Positions 34,701-43,202 of a stretch of DNA of 64,000 nt are shown piece after piece. Numbering within the stretch: position 1 is the stretch's first letter; each line of letters starts with the position of its first letter. The position numbers were made by a program, and so were the translations under genes. The notes under the pieces are model-generated. The model did no database searches, was not told where the DNA came from, and saw only the letters and a program-made list of their open reading frames with translations. Origin of the DNA: Notolepis coatsorum (Eukaryota > Chordata > Actinopteri > Aulopiformes > Paralepididae); NCBI GenBank assembly GCA_963971535.1, contig OZ020598.1, positions 92,102,096-92,166,095 of the forward strand, read 5' to 3'.

Positions 34701-36725
34701 GGAAAGCCTCGTGAAACAGAAGCACACAGACTCTAGTGCTACATTAGAGGTAACATGATGGTGTGTCTTGGGACAGTTTAGGCTGAGCAGCATAAGAATA
34801 CATTGAAAGGAGGTACTTAAAGGGGCACTTCACCAAAAAACAATGCTGATTTATTTTACACATAATCTCAGACGCATCCAAAAACTCTAAACAGTTTTTC
34901 ACACATTCATTTAGTTTGACAGTTATTGAGAGTAAATGAGTTTGAATATGGCCACCAGTGATGTCATGGGGACATTGAATCCTCCGTGAAATGATGTAGA
35001 TGATAAAATAGCAGGTGGCACTCCCGTCGCCGTGCATGGCAGTGTGAGTGATGCGCGGGCTGTTTGTGTTTTCCTTCTGTCATGACGTGCTTTATCAGGG
35101 GGTGTGAGGGGGGATGTGGTGGGGATTGATATATGGGGTGTTTGAGGAACTGGCTGTTCCGGGGGCTGGGGGGGGGGGGGGCTTCACATGCTTTCGAGCA
35201 ACACTGTACTTATTGTACTTATTTTATGCCTATTCTATCTTATGTCTGCACTTTCTACATTGCTTTTATTCTGTTAATTGTATGCTAATTGTATGCCTAT
35301 GTTAATTTTATGCAATTGGCTGTGAAGCTGACTTTGAGCTGCAATCCATGTATGAAAGGTGCTATAAAAATAAAGTTATTATTATTATCATCATTTCATT
35401 GAGCTGTAACTAACACAAGAATTCAATCAATGTCCCCAATGACATTTACTCTCAATAACTGTCAAACGAAATTAATGTGTGCAAAACTGTGAAGTTCCCC
35501 TTTAAATGACAAAATATTTTCTTTACTTCAATGACAGAAATAGCATTGTGAAGTTAGACAGAACAGATCTCTACTCACCGCCCAGCTTGTTGAGGACTCT
35601 GGTGACGGCACCTGAGCACCCCTCGCACGTCATGGCCACCTCAAACTCGTGCTTCTATCAGGGAGATGACAACAGAATGAATTACCCACTTTTCAATTGC
35701 AAATGCTTCAAGGAAATAACTCACCCCCAGTCCTTAACCATACGTACGCAAATGATGAAATGTTTCAACTGCAAATCAATCTCAGTCAAAGGGAGGTTAA
35801 ATCTACCACAATTGGCTAGTCTCATTGTCATCATAAATTCTACGATTTCTTTTAAAAGCACTGTAAATCAAACAGAAGCCTAGCAGATGCTTCTTTGAAT
35901 AGTAAATATATTTGACCCTGCAATTGAAAACAACAATAGTAAATGGTAACTTTTCAGTATCCCAGGAACCCAGTTTATTGTAATGCATGTCTGTCATAGT
36001 TTATTGTAATGCATGTCAGTCATAGTTTATTGTAATGCATGTCAGTCATAGTTTATTGTAATGCATGTCAGTCATAGTTTATTGTAATGCATGTCAGTGC
36101 CTCAAGCCCCAGTGGTTTGATTGATTGAAAACTTTATTAACAGATTGCAGAATGGGTACAGTACACAGTACAGCTCAATACACACAATTGGGGGATGGAG
36201 AACAGAGAAATACTTTCGTCTTGTTTACATCAGGGTCCCCCATTTTCAATTAATCATGAATTAATGGTGCTCCAGGACGGGTGTGTGTGAGGCTGGGAGG
36301 GAATCACAGTATACCCACTCCAAAAACACCACAGATACCATGATTACCTAGCTATGATGTGAGTATTACGATTAGCTGTTAGCCTCGACGTGCAGAGCAG
36401 GTTCAGTCCTGCTGCCAACACATTAACATTAGCACACATAGTTAACTGCAGGCGAAAATTATGACAATAATGAATGTCAGCTGATCTCTGCCTACTAGCA
36501 CCACTGCCCCTGTTAATAATGTTAGACTGTTAGCCAAACAGTTTGCTTGCTAAAGCTAGGCAGCTAACGTTAGCCAGCTAGCAAGCTTGGGTTTGTTTTC
36601 TAGCTCAGCTAGTTGACGTTAGCATGATGAGAAGTTAGCTAGCTGACTAACACAGGCTACATTTAGTCACAATAAGATTTAACTTAATAGTAAATAAAAT
36701 ATCAATCATAAGAGCTCACTGTCAT
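19601..36725 (-). CDS. atox1: antioxidant copper chaperone Atox1, complete three-exon gene
   Basis: Small cytosolic Cu(I) chaperone that delivers copper to the P-type ATPases ATP7A/ATP7B at the trans-Golgi. The three exons (36720-36725, 35579-35654, 19601-19725) join in frame to 68 codons plus TGA, the usual Atox1 length. The product begins [20 protein letters not shown], giving the heavy-metal-associated fold's MTCxxC copper loop (Cys12 and Cys15). It continues with [34 protein letters not shown] and ends KYNGTK. Lys residues near position 60 that support copper binding in the family are present ([10 protein letters not shown]). The coding sequence is 207 bp inside 17 kb, because intron 2 (19726-35578) is packed with transposons. 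A divergent partner, slc36a1, starts about 0.4-0.6 kb upstream. Confidence 0.95.
19860..21690 (-). mobile_element. L2/CR1-like LINE with the catalytic FADD region deleted
   Basis: Minus-strand reverse-transcriptase pieces: 21378-20908 encodes [29 protein letters not shown] and [12 protein letters not shown] (motif A aspartate kept). 20829-20344 encodes [41 protein letters not shown] and [17 protein letters not shown]. Between WVLDFLS and DLRRSG about 300 bp are missing, including the FADD box, so the copy is dead. A 22-base C-run interrupts the linker at 21399-21421. The 3' UTR runs down to about 19870. It lies in intron 2 of atox1, in the same orientation as the gene. Confidence 0.88.
21691..22365 (+). 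mobile_element. LINE 3' UTR fragment, plus orientation, with nested MITE
   Basis: Sequence resembles the 3' UTR of the L2-like LINEs (TTTTGTACCTCTGCATTGTA...) and ends AATAAACAAACTTGAACTTG plus AAACTTGAA, like the tail at 5080-5118. It is interrupted by the TTAA MITE at 21792-22215. Confidence 0.7.
21792..22215 (-). mobile_element. TTAA-flanked MITE, 424 bp, copy B
   Basis: TTAA at both borders with AGGGGAACTAT / ATAGTTCCCCT ends. It has the same length as copy A at 1034-1457 and lies in the opposite internal orientation. Internal shared landmarks include CTCGAGCTGTTTTGAGCCTG and GAGGGTGAATATTGTGAGAG. Confidence 0.88.
22366..24165. other. atox1 intron 2 with a degraded hAT-like element
   Basis: No exon is seen. 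At about 22860-23205 there are ATACCGT motifs and a right end CATATCGCTCAGCCCTACCA typical of degenerate hAT-like MITEs. Both borders are not certain. Confidence 0.45.
24170..24530. repeat. 47-bp tandem array, left part
   Basis: About 7-8 copies of ATAACACGCTGCCCTGTAGG then CTTCCACACCAGGGCTGTTC then AACTTCA. The unit contains CAGGGCTGTTCAACTTCAAT, which resembles a hAT terminal sequence and mirrors AGTTGAATAGGCCTG at 27622-27637. The array resumes at 25926-25978. Confidence 0.9.
24533..25925. mobile_element. 1.4-kb DNA element with GGCCCCGTTCCCCGTACCTGG ends
   Basis: Left end GGCCCCGTTCCCCGTACCTG and right end CAGGTACGGGGAATAGGGCC form an imperfect inverted repeat. CAG flanks both ends. It splits the 47-bp array. 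A 3-bp target duplication would suit the PIF/Harbinger superfamily, but I see no recognisable transposase; the minus-strand frames at 25077-25470 are not convincing. It also contains an inserted tail with CAATCAATCAATC at 25655-25706. Confidence 0.7.
25655..25706 (+). mobile_element. retroelement 3' tail with (CAAT)n
   Basis: CCCATTCTGCAATCTGTTAA then TAAAGTTTTAAATCAATCAATC. Reverse-orientation relatives lie at 36115-36256, 42387-42532, 43086-45580 (split) and 63065-63150. Confidence 0.75.
26195..26475. repeat. 44-bp tandem array
   Basis: About five or six units of ACAGTATAATGTTAATAGAT plus ATATTACTACATGGAATAACTC. Confidence 0.9.
26481..26994. mobile_element. MITE with perfect CCGTAATTCCTCTAATAGTAACC ends
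   Basis: Terminal inverted repeats CCGTAATTCCTCTAATAGTA / TACTATTAGAGGAATTACGG are perfect over at least 22 bp and flanked by TA on both sides, fitting a Tc1/mariner-type element. GGCTTGTATTAGGAGG is also inverted-repeated subterminally. Confidence 0.85.
27050..27650. other. LINE-tail-like sequence, G-run and hAT-like right end
   Basis: AGATATTCCTTTATTGATCC followed by CTTTGGGGAAATAC at 27057-27090 is a minus-orientation LINE 3' end. A G-run lies at 27110-27126. CACCTGGCCCACTAGTTGAA then TAGGCCTG at 27610-27637 may be the far end of the element whose left end was amplified into the 47-bp array. Confidence 0.55.
27690..28250 (+). mobile_element. LINE 3' end followed by a LINE ORF fragment
   Basis: 27690-28032 resembles a LINE 3' UTR ending CCCTTGGGATAAATAAAGTA plus TCTATT repeats. 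28051-28233 then encodes [20 protein letters not shown], matching the endonuclease-to-reverse-transcriptase linker (compare [19 protein letters not shown] in the LINE near 32520). It is a remnant without catalytic residues. Confidence 0.7.
28251..28627. other. LINE 3'-UTR-like remnant in atox1 intron 2
   Basis: Contains CCCCAAGGGGATCAAAAAAA and TCTCTTATCTTTTT near 28388-28430, another LINE 3' end. Nothing else is recognised. Confidence 0.5.
28628..28937. repeat. G-run minisatellite, about 43-bp unit, seven copies
   Basis: Units AGTGAGCTTAGTACTTGGTC plus AGCCTCCA followed by 5-12 G and TGTGTGTT. The plus-strand frames (repeating [20 protein letters not shown]) are artefacts. Confidence 0.95.
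28938..30264. other. atox1 intron 2, unassigned
   Basis: No exon is seen. TTAACACTTTGGCGACCACA at 29683-29702 and CATAGTGTTAATGG near 33214 could be the two ends of one large TTAA element that received the LINE at 30265-32770; this is weak. Confidence 0.35.
30265..32770 (-). mobile_element. L2/CR1-like LINE with open but catalytically altered reverse transcriptase
   Basis: The longest frame, 32141-30747, has 464 codons: [68 protein letters not shown] (FADD at 31419-31430), [27 protein letters not shown] and a C-terminus ending AIRLLNKQ. Upstream pieces to 32754 encode the linker [20 protein letters not shown], separated by a frameshift and a C-run at 32160-32177. Motif A reads [11 protein letters not shown] where the sister copy at 21 kb has [10 protein letters not shown], so the catalytic aspartate is replaced and the copy should be inactive. 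The 3' UTR ends near 30270. No apurinic endonuclease domain is seen. Confidence 0.9.
32771..33393. other. atox1 intron 2, unassigned
   Basis: No exon or recognised repeat. The short open frames have no domain. Confidence 0.4.
33394..34335 (+). mobile_element. deleted, rearranged hAT element with transposase remnant (ZBED/SCAND3-like)
   Basis: Ends CAGTGTTTCTCAAAGTGG and the inverse of CAGTGCTTCTCAAACTTTTT are flanked by a perfect 8-bp duplication CTCTAGTG (33386-33393 and 34336-34343). The frame 33636-34148 contains two transposase pieces in unusual order. First comes [20 protein letters not shown], which belongs to the C-terminal hATC dimerisation region. Then come [20 protein letters not shown] and [20 protein letters not shown], which belong to the middle of the catalytic domain. 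At 942 bp it cannot encode a functional transposase of about 600 residues. Confidence 0.88.
34420..34600 (+). mobile_element. LINE 3' UTR tail
   Basis: AAGTATAATGACAATAGAGA followed by TCATTCTATTCTATT is a LINE-type 3' end. No coding part remains. Confidence 0.55.
34817..35505. mobile_element. TTAA-flanked foldback MITE with an inserted retroelement tail
   Basis: Left TTAAAGGGGCACTTCACC and right GTGAAGTTCCCCTTTAA. Arms share TGTGTGCAAAAC / GTTTTTCACACATT and ACTCTCAATAACTGTC. An insertion at roughly 35000-35390 ends GTGCTATAAAAATAAAGTTA plus TTATTATTATC, an L2-type tail. It ends only about 75 bp from atox1 exon 2. Confidence 0.78.
35579..35654 (-). CDS. atox1: atox1 exon 2
   Basis: On the minus strand it follows CTCCCTGATAG and ends at GGGCG|GTGAGTAG. 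It encodes [20 protein letters not shown] then LNKLG, including the complete MTCEGC copper-binding loop. 76 bases: 25 codons plus the first base of a codon finished in exon 3. Confidence 0.96.
35960..36098. repeat. 29-bp tandem array, five copies
   Basis: Units AGTTTATTGTAATGCATGTC plus AGTCAT, nearly identical. Confidence 0.93.
36115..36256 (-). mobile_element. retroelement tail, GATTGATTG family
   Basis: Reads GATTGATTGAAAACTTTATT then AACAGATTGCAGAATGGGTA on the plus strand and ends with CTTTCGTCTTGTTTACATCA then GGGTCCCCCATTTT. It is the reverse complement of an element with a (CAAT)n tail and lies in atox1 intron 1. Confidence 0.8.
36257..36713. other. atox1 intron 1, unassigned
   Basis: Rich in GTTAGC/GCTAAC words typical of degraded fish repeats near promoters. 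No exon is seen. Confidence 0.4.
36720..36725 (-). CDS. atox1: atox1 exon 1, coding part of two codons
   Basis: On the minus strand CAGCAATGACA|GTGAGC: ATG ACA followed by a good GTGAGC donor, giving Met-Thr that joins Lys-His-Glu of exon 2. This makes the total exactly 68 residues, as in other Atox1 proteins. So small a coding exon would be missed by gene finders. Confidence 0.85.
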
Positions 36726-37020
36726 TGCTGTAGTGATGTGGGTTACTGCCTGGATGATGTGGACTTTCGCCTCTTCCTTGTACTTGCTGAGGGAAGGAGG
36801 ATGAGGTGTGCTCGGTTCGGTCCACCTGGGTCACCGGAGCAGCGGTTCGCCTCCTAAAAGTAGCATCATCAAAGGAATGTGCAGACTCCGTGCACCCTGG
36901 CTACCGCTAACATAAAACAAACGCTGAAAAATCTCTGCAGTGCCCCGCCCCCCAATAAACCGGTTCCGGAAATGTTACAGTCTCGAAGACACTCTGACGT
37001 CACGAGACCGCCGCCATCTT
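36726..37020 (-). promoter_or_regulatory. atox1: atox1 5' UTR and core promoter with YY1 motif and uORF
   Basis: On the minus strand CCAAGATGGCGGCGG (37022-37008) is a strong YY1 motif of the kind found just after TATA-less start sites, so transcription probably starts around 37020. The same ATG opens a five-codon upstream ORF (MAAVS, stop at 37002-37000). A CRE-like TGACGTCA at 36995-37002 and an ETS-like CCGGAAAT at 36966-36973 are nearby. Confidence 0.6.
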
Positions 37021-37446
37021 GGTATTGGGGAAACAAACGGATTTCTACTGATCAAATGTATGCGTTGAGCTCCGTTTTTATTACATATTTGATCAAATTC
37101 TTGTTCATTTCATAACCTTTTCATATCATTTGTTTTGAAAATATTGAGGTCAACATGGCATTTCACTATTTCGAAAGCCTTTCTGGTGATTCTAAAAGTG
37201 CATGTTTCCCCCCAAGCCAGAAAGATAAAAAGACAGGAAGTTGACTTCGAGAATTACATTAATTTGAGAATGGGGCCGTAACCGCTCTGGTGACATTTTT
37301 ATATTACATTCATTTACCAAAACAAACAATAACAATGTTTTTACCAGCACGGACGGAGATCCGCTTCGATAAATAGATGATAAAAAAAACACTGCTTTAC
37401 CTTATTTATTTTTTACTTTATCACGTGACTATGCGGGTCACGTGAC
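37021..37446. promoter_or_regulatory. shared divergent promoter region atox1/slc36a1
   Basis: An intergenic stretch between the probable atox1 start and slc36a1 exon 1. It has no transposon that I recognise, unlike its surroundings. It ends with two CACGTG boxes, ATCACGTGAC at 37420-37429 and GTCACGTGAC at 37437-37446. Confidence 0.6.
37437..37446. promoter_or_regulatory. CLEAR-type E-box GTCACGTGAC
   Basis: Exact palindromic CLEAR core, the site bound by TFEB/TFE3/MITF in lysosomal gene promoters (USF and CLOCK-type factors can also bind). A second near-match lies 17 bp upstream. Its position just before slc36a1 exon 1 fits a lysosomal amino-acid transporter. Confidence 0.65.
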
Positions 37447-37449
37447 CGA

Positions 37450-37659
37450 CCTCCCGTCTCGCCGCCTCACCGACCCGCAGCCCCGCTGAATCAAACCGCT
37501 GTTATCACCCTGACTGACCGGAGCACCTACTGTACATACATGTAACGGTGCCGCGTGCCGGTAATATGTAATATCAACACTACAACACATCCCTGTGTTA
37601 CCAGAGAGAGAAGCAAGAAGACGACTCAGCCAAAAAGAAGACGAGTTAGCCAAAACAAG
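37450..37659 (+). other. slc36a1: slc36a1 proposed non-coding exon 1
   Basis: GC-rich sequence after the E-boxes, ending CCAAAACAAG|GTAACC, a plausible splice donor at 37660. No long reading frame is present. It is assigned to slc36a1 by strand, position and spacing; the exact start site is not visible. Confidence 0.5.
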
Positions 37660-38235
37660 GTAACCTGACGTCCTCTGTGATATTATTATTATGTCATTTC
37701 AGGTGATTGTTGTTTACAGATCTATATTATAGATCTATACGAGCAGCCTTATAGCCTGTCAGATACAGAGGTCAGACAGCTAACCGACCACACCGACAAC
37801 AACAGGACACCGTGGCTATTATGTTGCTATGTGTCAAAGACATGTAGCTTATTAACTAACACGTTATAACTGGGATACAGAGACTGTCTTCATCTTCACC
37901 CATTAGATTTGATTCAAACGTACAGTATAGCCTACAATGAAAATAAGTTGGCATCTAACCAGAGTGCAAATTAAACTGTAAGTGCATTAACAATGTGCAG
38001 GTGATTAAACTATATATATAGATAAGGTATATATAAATGAGTACAACTGAGTAATAGTGAATGTGTGTACTGAGTATCTGAATGTATGTACAGTGTTATA
38101 GTATTATTATGTACAGTGATACAGGTATGTATACATAAATAATATAAATAACTAGTAAGAGTAGGTAAAGATATCCAATCCATATATAGCCTACATGTAT
38201 GTAAAATGATTATATGCAGGTATATTCAGACTGAC
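37660..38235. other. slc36a1 intron 1, unassigned
   Basis: AT-rich, with short LINE-tail-like words. No exon signal is seen. Confidence 0.4.
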
Positions 38236-38238
38236 AGA

Positions 38239-38345
<107 letters not shown>

Positions 38346-38985
38346 ATATATATACACACAGCATTATTGTACATGCTATCATACAGAGTTATATGTGTAG
38401 ACTATAGTTTGAGGTAGGTTATGATTACAGTGTAAGGCAGATGTAGACAGTGAAGGCAGTAGAGACGGGTATCAATTGATTATAGGCAACAAAAAAGAGT
38501 TTGTACAGTATAGATAGATAACAGTACGGGTAACAATAATGGTAACAGAGCCTATAGTTCTCTTCTTCATGTCTTATTATATATATCCTTCCAATTCTCC
38601 CGATTCTTCTCATGACCTCCAAGATCCAGTAGTGTCCTCCTTCGCCCAGTGAACTATTTTTTAATCAGCACTATAGCTAAAACGAATGGATCGAAGCCTC
38701 TTTGATGACATCGTAACCTCAGCTGGCACATATTCCCTCCGAGGGAGTCCTTGGCTTAGTTTAGTTTAGTTTAAACGTTGAGTTTAAAAATGGTGTGATT
38801 ATCTTGGGTTGTTGTACTTCAGTGATTGCTGTGAGAGGATGGAGTAATTAACTAGCCGGAGTCCTAATCTGTAATTCTGATTAATGTGTGCCCAGGGATA
38901 TAGGACTAGTTTTTTTTTTAGTAATACTCGCTGAAGGTGCTTAGTCAGGCATCATAAGTGCATTATGAGTGAAATGTAACTTTAA

Positions 38986-41073
38986 AGTCATAAAGTTAAG
39001 GTAAAAAATCGCGCTGAGCCGTGGATGCACGCTGAAATACTGACCGCTATGAAAACCAGAGACAAAAAATGCTCTGAGTTTCGTAAAAGTCAGTCAAAGC
39101 TTAACATAAGCACGAGCAGTGAACTCCAAGCCCACGTGACTGAACTCAAACTGCAAAGAAACAGACTAAGAAATGATGTAAACTCCATGATCAAAACAGC
39201 AAAGAAAAAATTCATCAATGACAAAACCGAGGAAAACAAAAACAAACCGCGTGAACTTTGGAAATTACTCAATAACCAACTAGGCTGCAGTAAAAAACTT
39301 AAAACCAGATTCTCAAACATAAACATAAAGACGGACAACACGCTCATCACAGAAAAGCTGGATGTAGCCAATTACTTAAATAGTTTCTTCACAAACATAG
39401 CCACAACACTGGTAAACAAACTACCCTCCCACTCAGGGCATTATGGGGTAGAACACATAGTAGCTTACTACAAAAACCTAGGGGTCCACAAAGACGACTT
39501 CAAACTGGAAATGGTAACAACAGATGAGGTACTCAAAAAACTGAGCGCCCTCCAACCTAACAAGGCCACTGGCCATGACAACATCCCCTCCAAATTCCTC
39601 AGAGACTCAGCAGCCGCCATCACCCCAGTCATCACACACATAATAAACCTCTCTATAAAACAGGGACACGTCCCCAAGGACTTCAAAATAGCGAGAGTGA
39701 CCCCTCTGCACAAAAAAGGCAGTAAATTAGACCCAGGCAACTACCGCCCTGTTTCTATCCTTACCTCCATCTCGAAAGTCATGGAAAAAATTGTATACGA
39801 ACAGGTCGAAAAATACCTTGCGGAAAAAAATCTAATCTACGAATTCCAATCTGGCTTCAGAACATCCCACTCCACTGACACATGCCTTCTCTATTTAAAC
39901 GACCACATCAAACAAGAGGTGGACGCGGGCAAATACTGCGGCATGGTCATGCTGGACCTACAAAAGGCCTTCGACACTGTCAATCACACCATTCTGATTG
40001 ACAAGCTAAAAGCAATTGGTTTTGATAGTCTATCAGTGAGCTGGATGCAATCCTACCTGGAGGGGAGAGAGCAGATGGTGGAGGTAAACGGTACCCTATC
40101 CCCCCCCCTCACAGTAAACTGTGGTGTTCCACAAGGAAGCATACTAGGTCCGCTACTGTTCCTAATTTATGCAAATGACATGTCGTCAGCTTGTGACTGC
40201 AACTTGTTCCTGTTTGCGGACGACTCAGCCCTGCTGGTCTCTGACAAGAACAAATTACAGGTTGAAAAAACCCTCAGCTCAGAACTAAGCAAAATCTGCA
40301 TATGGCTCGCTGATAACAAACTATCATTACACATGGGCAAAACAGAGTCCATTCTCTTCGGTTCAAATAACAAACTCAGCAAGACCGACGGCTTCTCAGT
40401 TACAGTGGGTGACAATATTGTCACAAGGAAAGAAGATATTACCTACCTGGGTTCCATCCTAGAGGCAAATCTTTCCTGTGACAAAATGGCATCCAATGTA
40501 ATAAAAAAAGTCAACCAACGAACTCGTTTCTTGTACCGGATCTCCTCACTGGTAAACAAGAATACCCTGAAGACTCTAGCAGGAGCACTCATTCAAGGGT
40601 ACTACGACTATGCTTGCACCTCATGGTACCAAAGCACCTCAAAGGCGCTAAAAACAAAATTACAAACATCTCAAAACAAACTGGTCAGACTACTGCTTGA
40701 CCTTACTCCTAGAACCCACCTCACCCCTGCCCACTTTGACAACCTAGGATGGCTTAGAGTAGACGACAGAGTACAGCAACTTGCAATGGGCCTGGTCTAC
40801 AAGATACACTACACGACCAAGGTACCCATGTACATGACTAAATACTTCCCAAAGGTCAGTGAATACCACGATCACAACACCAGAGGGAGCTCCACAAATC
40901 ATGTTAAACCCAGATTCGGCTCAAACAAGGGACTAAACACGTTTCGCAATTATGCCACATCAATGTGGAACGCCCTACCCAAAGCTGTAAAGGAATGTGA
41001 ATCACTACCCACTTTCAAAAACACTCTCAAAAAACACCTAAGGGAGACTGCAACTCGAAACTGGCCCCTGTAA
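38986..41073 (+). mobile_element. non-LTR retrotransposon with intact 682-codon reverse-transcriptase ORF, 5' truncated
   Basis: The frame is open from 38986, with the first Met at 39025 and TAA at 41071-41073. Motifs in order: GNYRPVSILTSISKVMEKIV (residues about 236-255), GFRTSHSTDTC, VMLDLQKAFDTVN (motif A aspartate about residue 311), GVPQGSILGPLLFLIYANDM, LFADDSALL (FADD residues 397-400), LSLHMGKTE and DITYLGSILEANLSCDKM. The C-terminal region has TSWYQS, LDLTPRTHLT and HNTRGSS. All catalytic aspartates are present. The N-terminal endonuclease domain is missing, since an in-frame stop at 38983 precedes the frame. It is unlike the L2-like LINEs in this window and closer to the Jockey/CR1 group. 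It lies in slc36a1 intron 1, sense orientation. Confidence 0.92.
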
Positions 41074-41279
41074 ATGTCCGAACACAACCCCCGCCAACAC
41101 CCCCCCCCCCCCCCACTCCTACTCCAAATCCTGACCCATGGCCTTTGTTTTGTCTCTTGGCCCGGCCACCACATGAAAACATGTTGGGCACAACCTGCTT
41201 TAGCTAAATATATCGCTGAACCAACTAAGTGTTACTTCTATTCTCTACAGTGGACATTTGTCAATGTGGAATATTTTGA

Positions 41280-41950
41280 CCAGCCAGCAGTAGGACCTGA
41301 GAGGCTGGGAGAGAGGATACCTATCGAGCCACACAGCAACCAGCGGTGGGGACAGAGGATACCTTTCCAGACACACAGCAACCAGCGGTGGGGACAGAGG
41401 ATACATGTCCAGCCACACAGAGGATAACTGCCCAGAGACAAAGCAACCAGACGTGGAGAGAGAAGATAATTAGCTACCCAGCCACACAGACACCAGAGGT
41501 GGGGACAGAAGATACTTACCCAGCCACCAGAGGCTGGGAGAGAGGATAACTATTACCTACCCAGCCACAGCCACCAGAGGCTGGGAGAGAGGATAACTAT
41601 TACCTACCCACACACAGCCACCAGAGGCTGGGAGAGAGGATAACTATTACCTACCCACACACAGCCACCAGAGGCTGGGAGAGAGGATAACTATTACCTA
41701 CCCACACACAGCTACCAGAGGCTGGGAGAGAGGATAACGATTACCTACCCACACATAGCCACCAGAGGCTGGGAGAGAGGATAACTATTACCTACCCACA
41801 CACAGCCACCAGAGGCTGGGAGAGAGGATAATTACCCAGCCACAGCGACCAGAGGCTGGGAGAGAGGATAATTACCCAGCCACAGCCACCTGAGGCTGGG
41901 AGAGAGGATAATTACCCAGCCACAGCCACCTGAGGCTGGGAGAGAGGATA
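41280..41950. repeat. minisatellite of about 35-45 bp just upstream of the slc36a1 start codon
   Basis: Units of CCACCAGAGGCTGGGAGAGA then GGATAACTATTACCTACCCA plus CACACAG, about 15 copies including diverged ones. The last unit is separated from the proposed ATG by only TCCACCAG. If the acceptor at 41249-41250 (TTCTATTCTCTACAG) is used, the whole array lies in the 5' UTR. Confidence 0.9.
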
Positions 41951-41958
41951 TCCACCAG

Positions 41959-41992
41959 ATGGCCTCCATCAACACTGACTTTCGCGATGAAG
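41959..41992 (+). CDS. slc36a1: slc36a1 first coding exon (start codon)
   Basis: ATG at 41959 encodes MASINTDFRDE plus one base of a glycine codon, then donor AAG|GTATTG. The split codon is completed exactly by the first two bases of the exon at 53671. Short, acidic, non-conserved N-termini are usual for PAT1 proteins. Supported by phase, strand and position; the weak point is the donor, which is not consensus at +4/+5. Confidence 0.65.
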
Positions 41993-42386
41993 GTATTGTC
42001 ATGGTTTGAGCTGTGAGGTAATGTGATTCTCAAAGTGGAGTCTGGTTTCCAGGGAGTCCCCAGCTAAATGAGGAATAGTTAAATGTCACTAAACTCACTA
42101 CTATTTCATTCAATAGAAGATTAATGTATAAGAATAAGACTGTTCTGATCATAGGTTTCACACTCTATGGTGTTCTGGACTAAATCATAGCAACTAAAAT
42201 CTTCTCAGACCGGGGGGCCGTGGCCTAATGTTTATCTATTTTCCTTGACATGGAAACGTTTTTGGAACGCCCCGATCTATAGACAACAAACAGAGGCATG
42301 TTTGTTTAGCAGACATGTTTAAAGTGCTAGAGCTGCTGAGGTCTTTCCACATTCCATCGCCGACGCCCGCTTCCCATTCCAGCCAC
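41993..42386. other. slc36a1 intron, unassigned
   Basis: No exon signal or repeat is recognised. Confidence 0.4.
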
Positions 42387-42532
42387 GATCGATTGATTGA
42401 TTGATTGAAAACTTTATTAACAGATTGCAGAATGGGTACAGTACAGTACAGCTCAATACATACAATTGTTAAGGGGATGCAGACCAGAGAAAGACTTTCG
42501 TCTTGTTTACATCAGGGTCCCCCATTTTTGTT
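42387..42532 (-). mobile_element. retroelement tail, GATTGATTG family
   Basis: GATTGATTGATTGAAAACTT then TATTAACAGATTGCAGAATG, ending with CTTTCGTCTTGTTTACATCA. Same family as 36115-36256. Confidence 0.82.
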
Positions 42533-43085
42533 TGTGATACAAAAAGAGTCCAGAAAAGAGAGTATATATTTGACGTAGAAACTGTACATTGGAGGAGGTT
42601 GGGTAGGTGGGGTGGGGTTGAGTGGGGGGGGGGGGGCCTCAGGGCCCTGTCCAGTATCCACTCCACCTCCTTTTCAGGGCCCCGTCCAGTATCCACTCCA
42701 CCTCTTCACACAGAGGGTTCCCCATATTGAATAACATCCCAAACCCATTAGCGGGGGAGGGGAAGTGGACCACGGAGTGTGTGCGTCGACGACGCCGACA
42801 TGATCATCTTTACACTGCAGACAGAGTATGCTTGCTGCGGTAATACCGTCGTCACTTGGTTTTTATAGAAATAAAACCCATCTAGTTCATTTTTGCATAT
42901 CGGTGCCCACATTCAAATGAAAAAAAACGCTAATTTGTAAAATACTAAACGTGTTGTCAAGCGTGTAAATCAGACATCATAAACTGAACGTGCTGACAGC
43001 AGCTATTTTTTTGGTTTCACTTTCACTTAGTTTTAACTTCACGTGAAGGAGAGAAAGAAGGCTCTAGAGACGATACGTTACACAA
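42533..43085. other. slc36a1 intron, G-rich and unassigned
   Basis: A G-run lies at 42625-42637. Short repeats CCAGTATCCACTCCACCTC occur twice (42651-42704). The frames here have no domain. Confidence 0.45.
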
Positions 43086-43202
43086 CGATTGATTGATTGA
43101 ACACTTTATTAACAGATTGCAGAATGGGTACAATTGAGCTCAATCAGTGGCGTTGCACAATATGTCGGGGCTCCCCCGCAAGGTCGGACCATGGGGCCCC
43201 GC

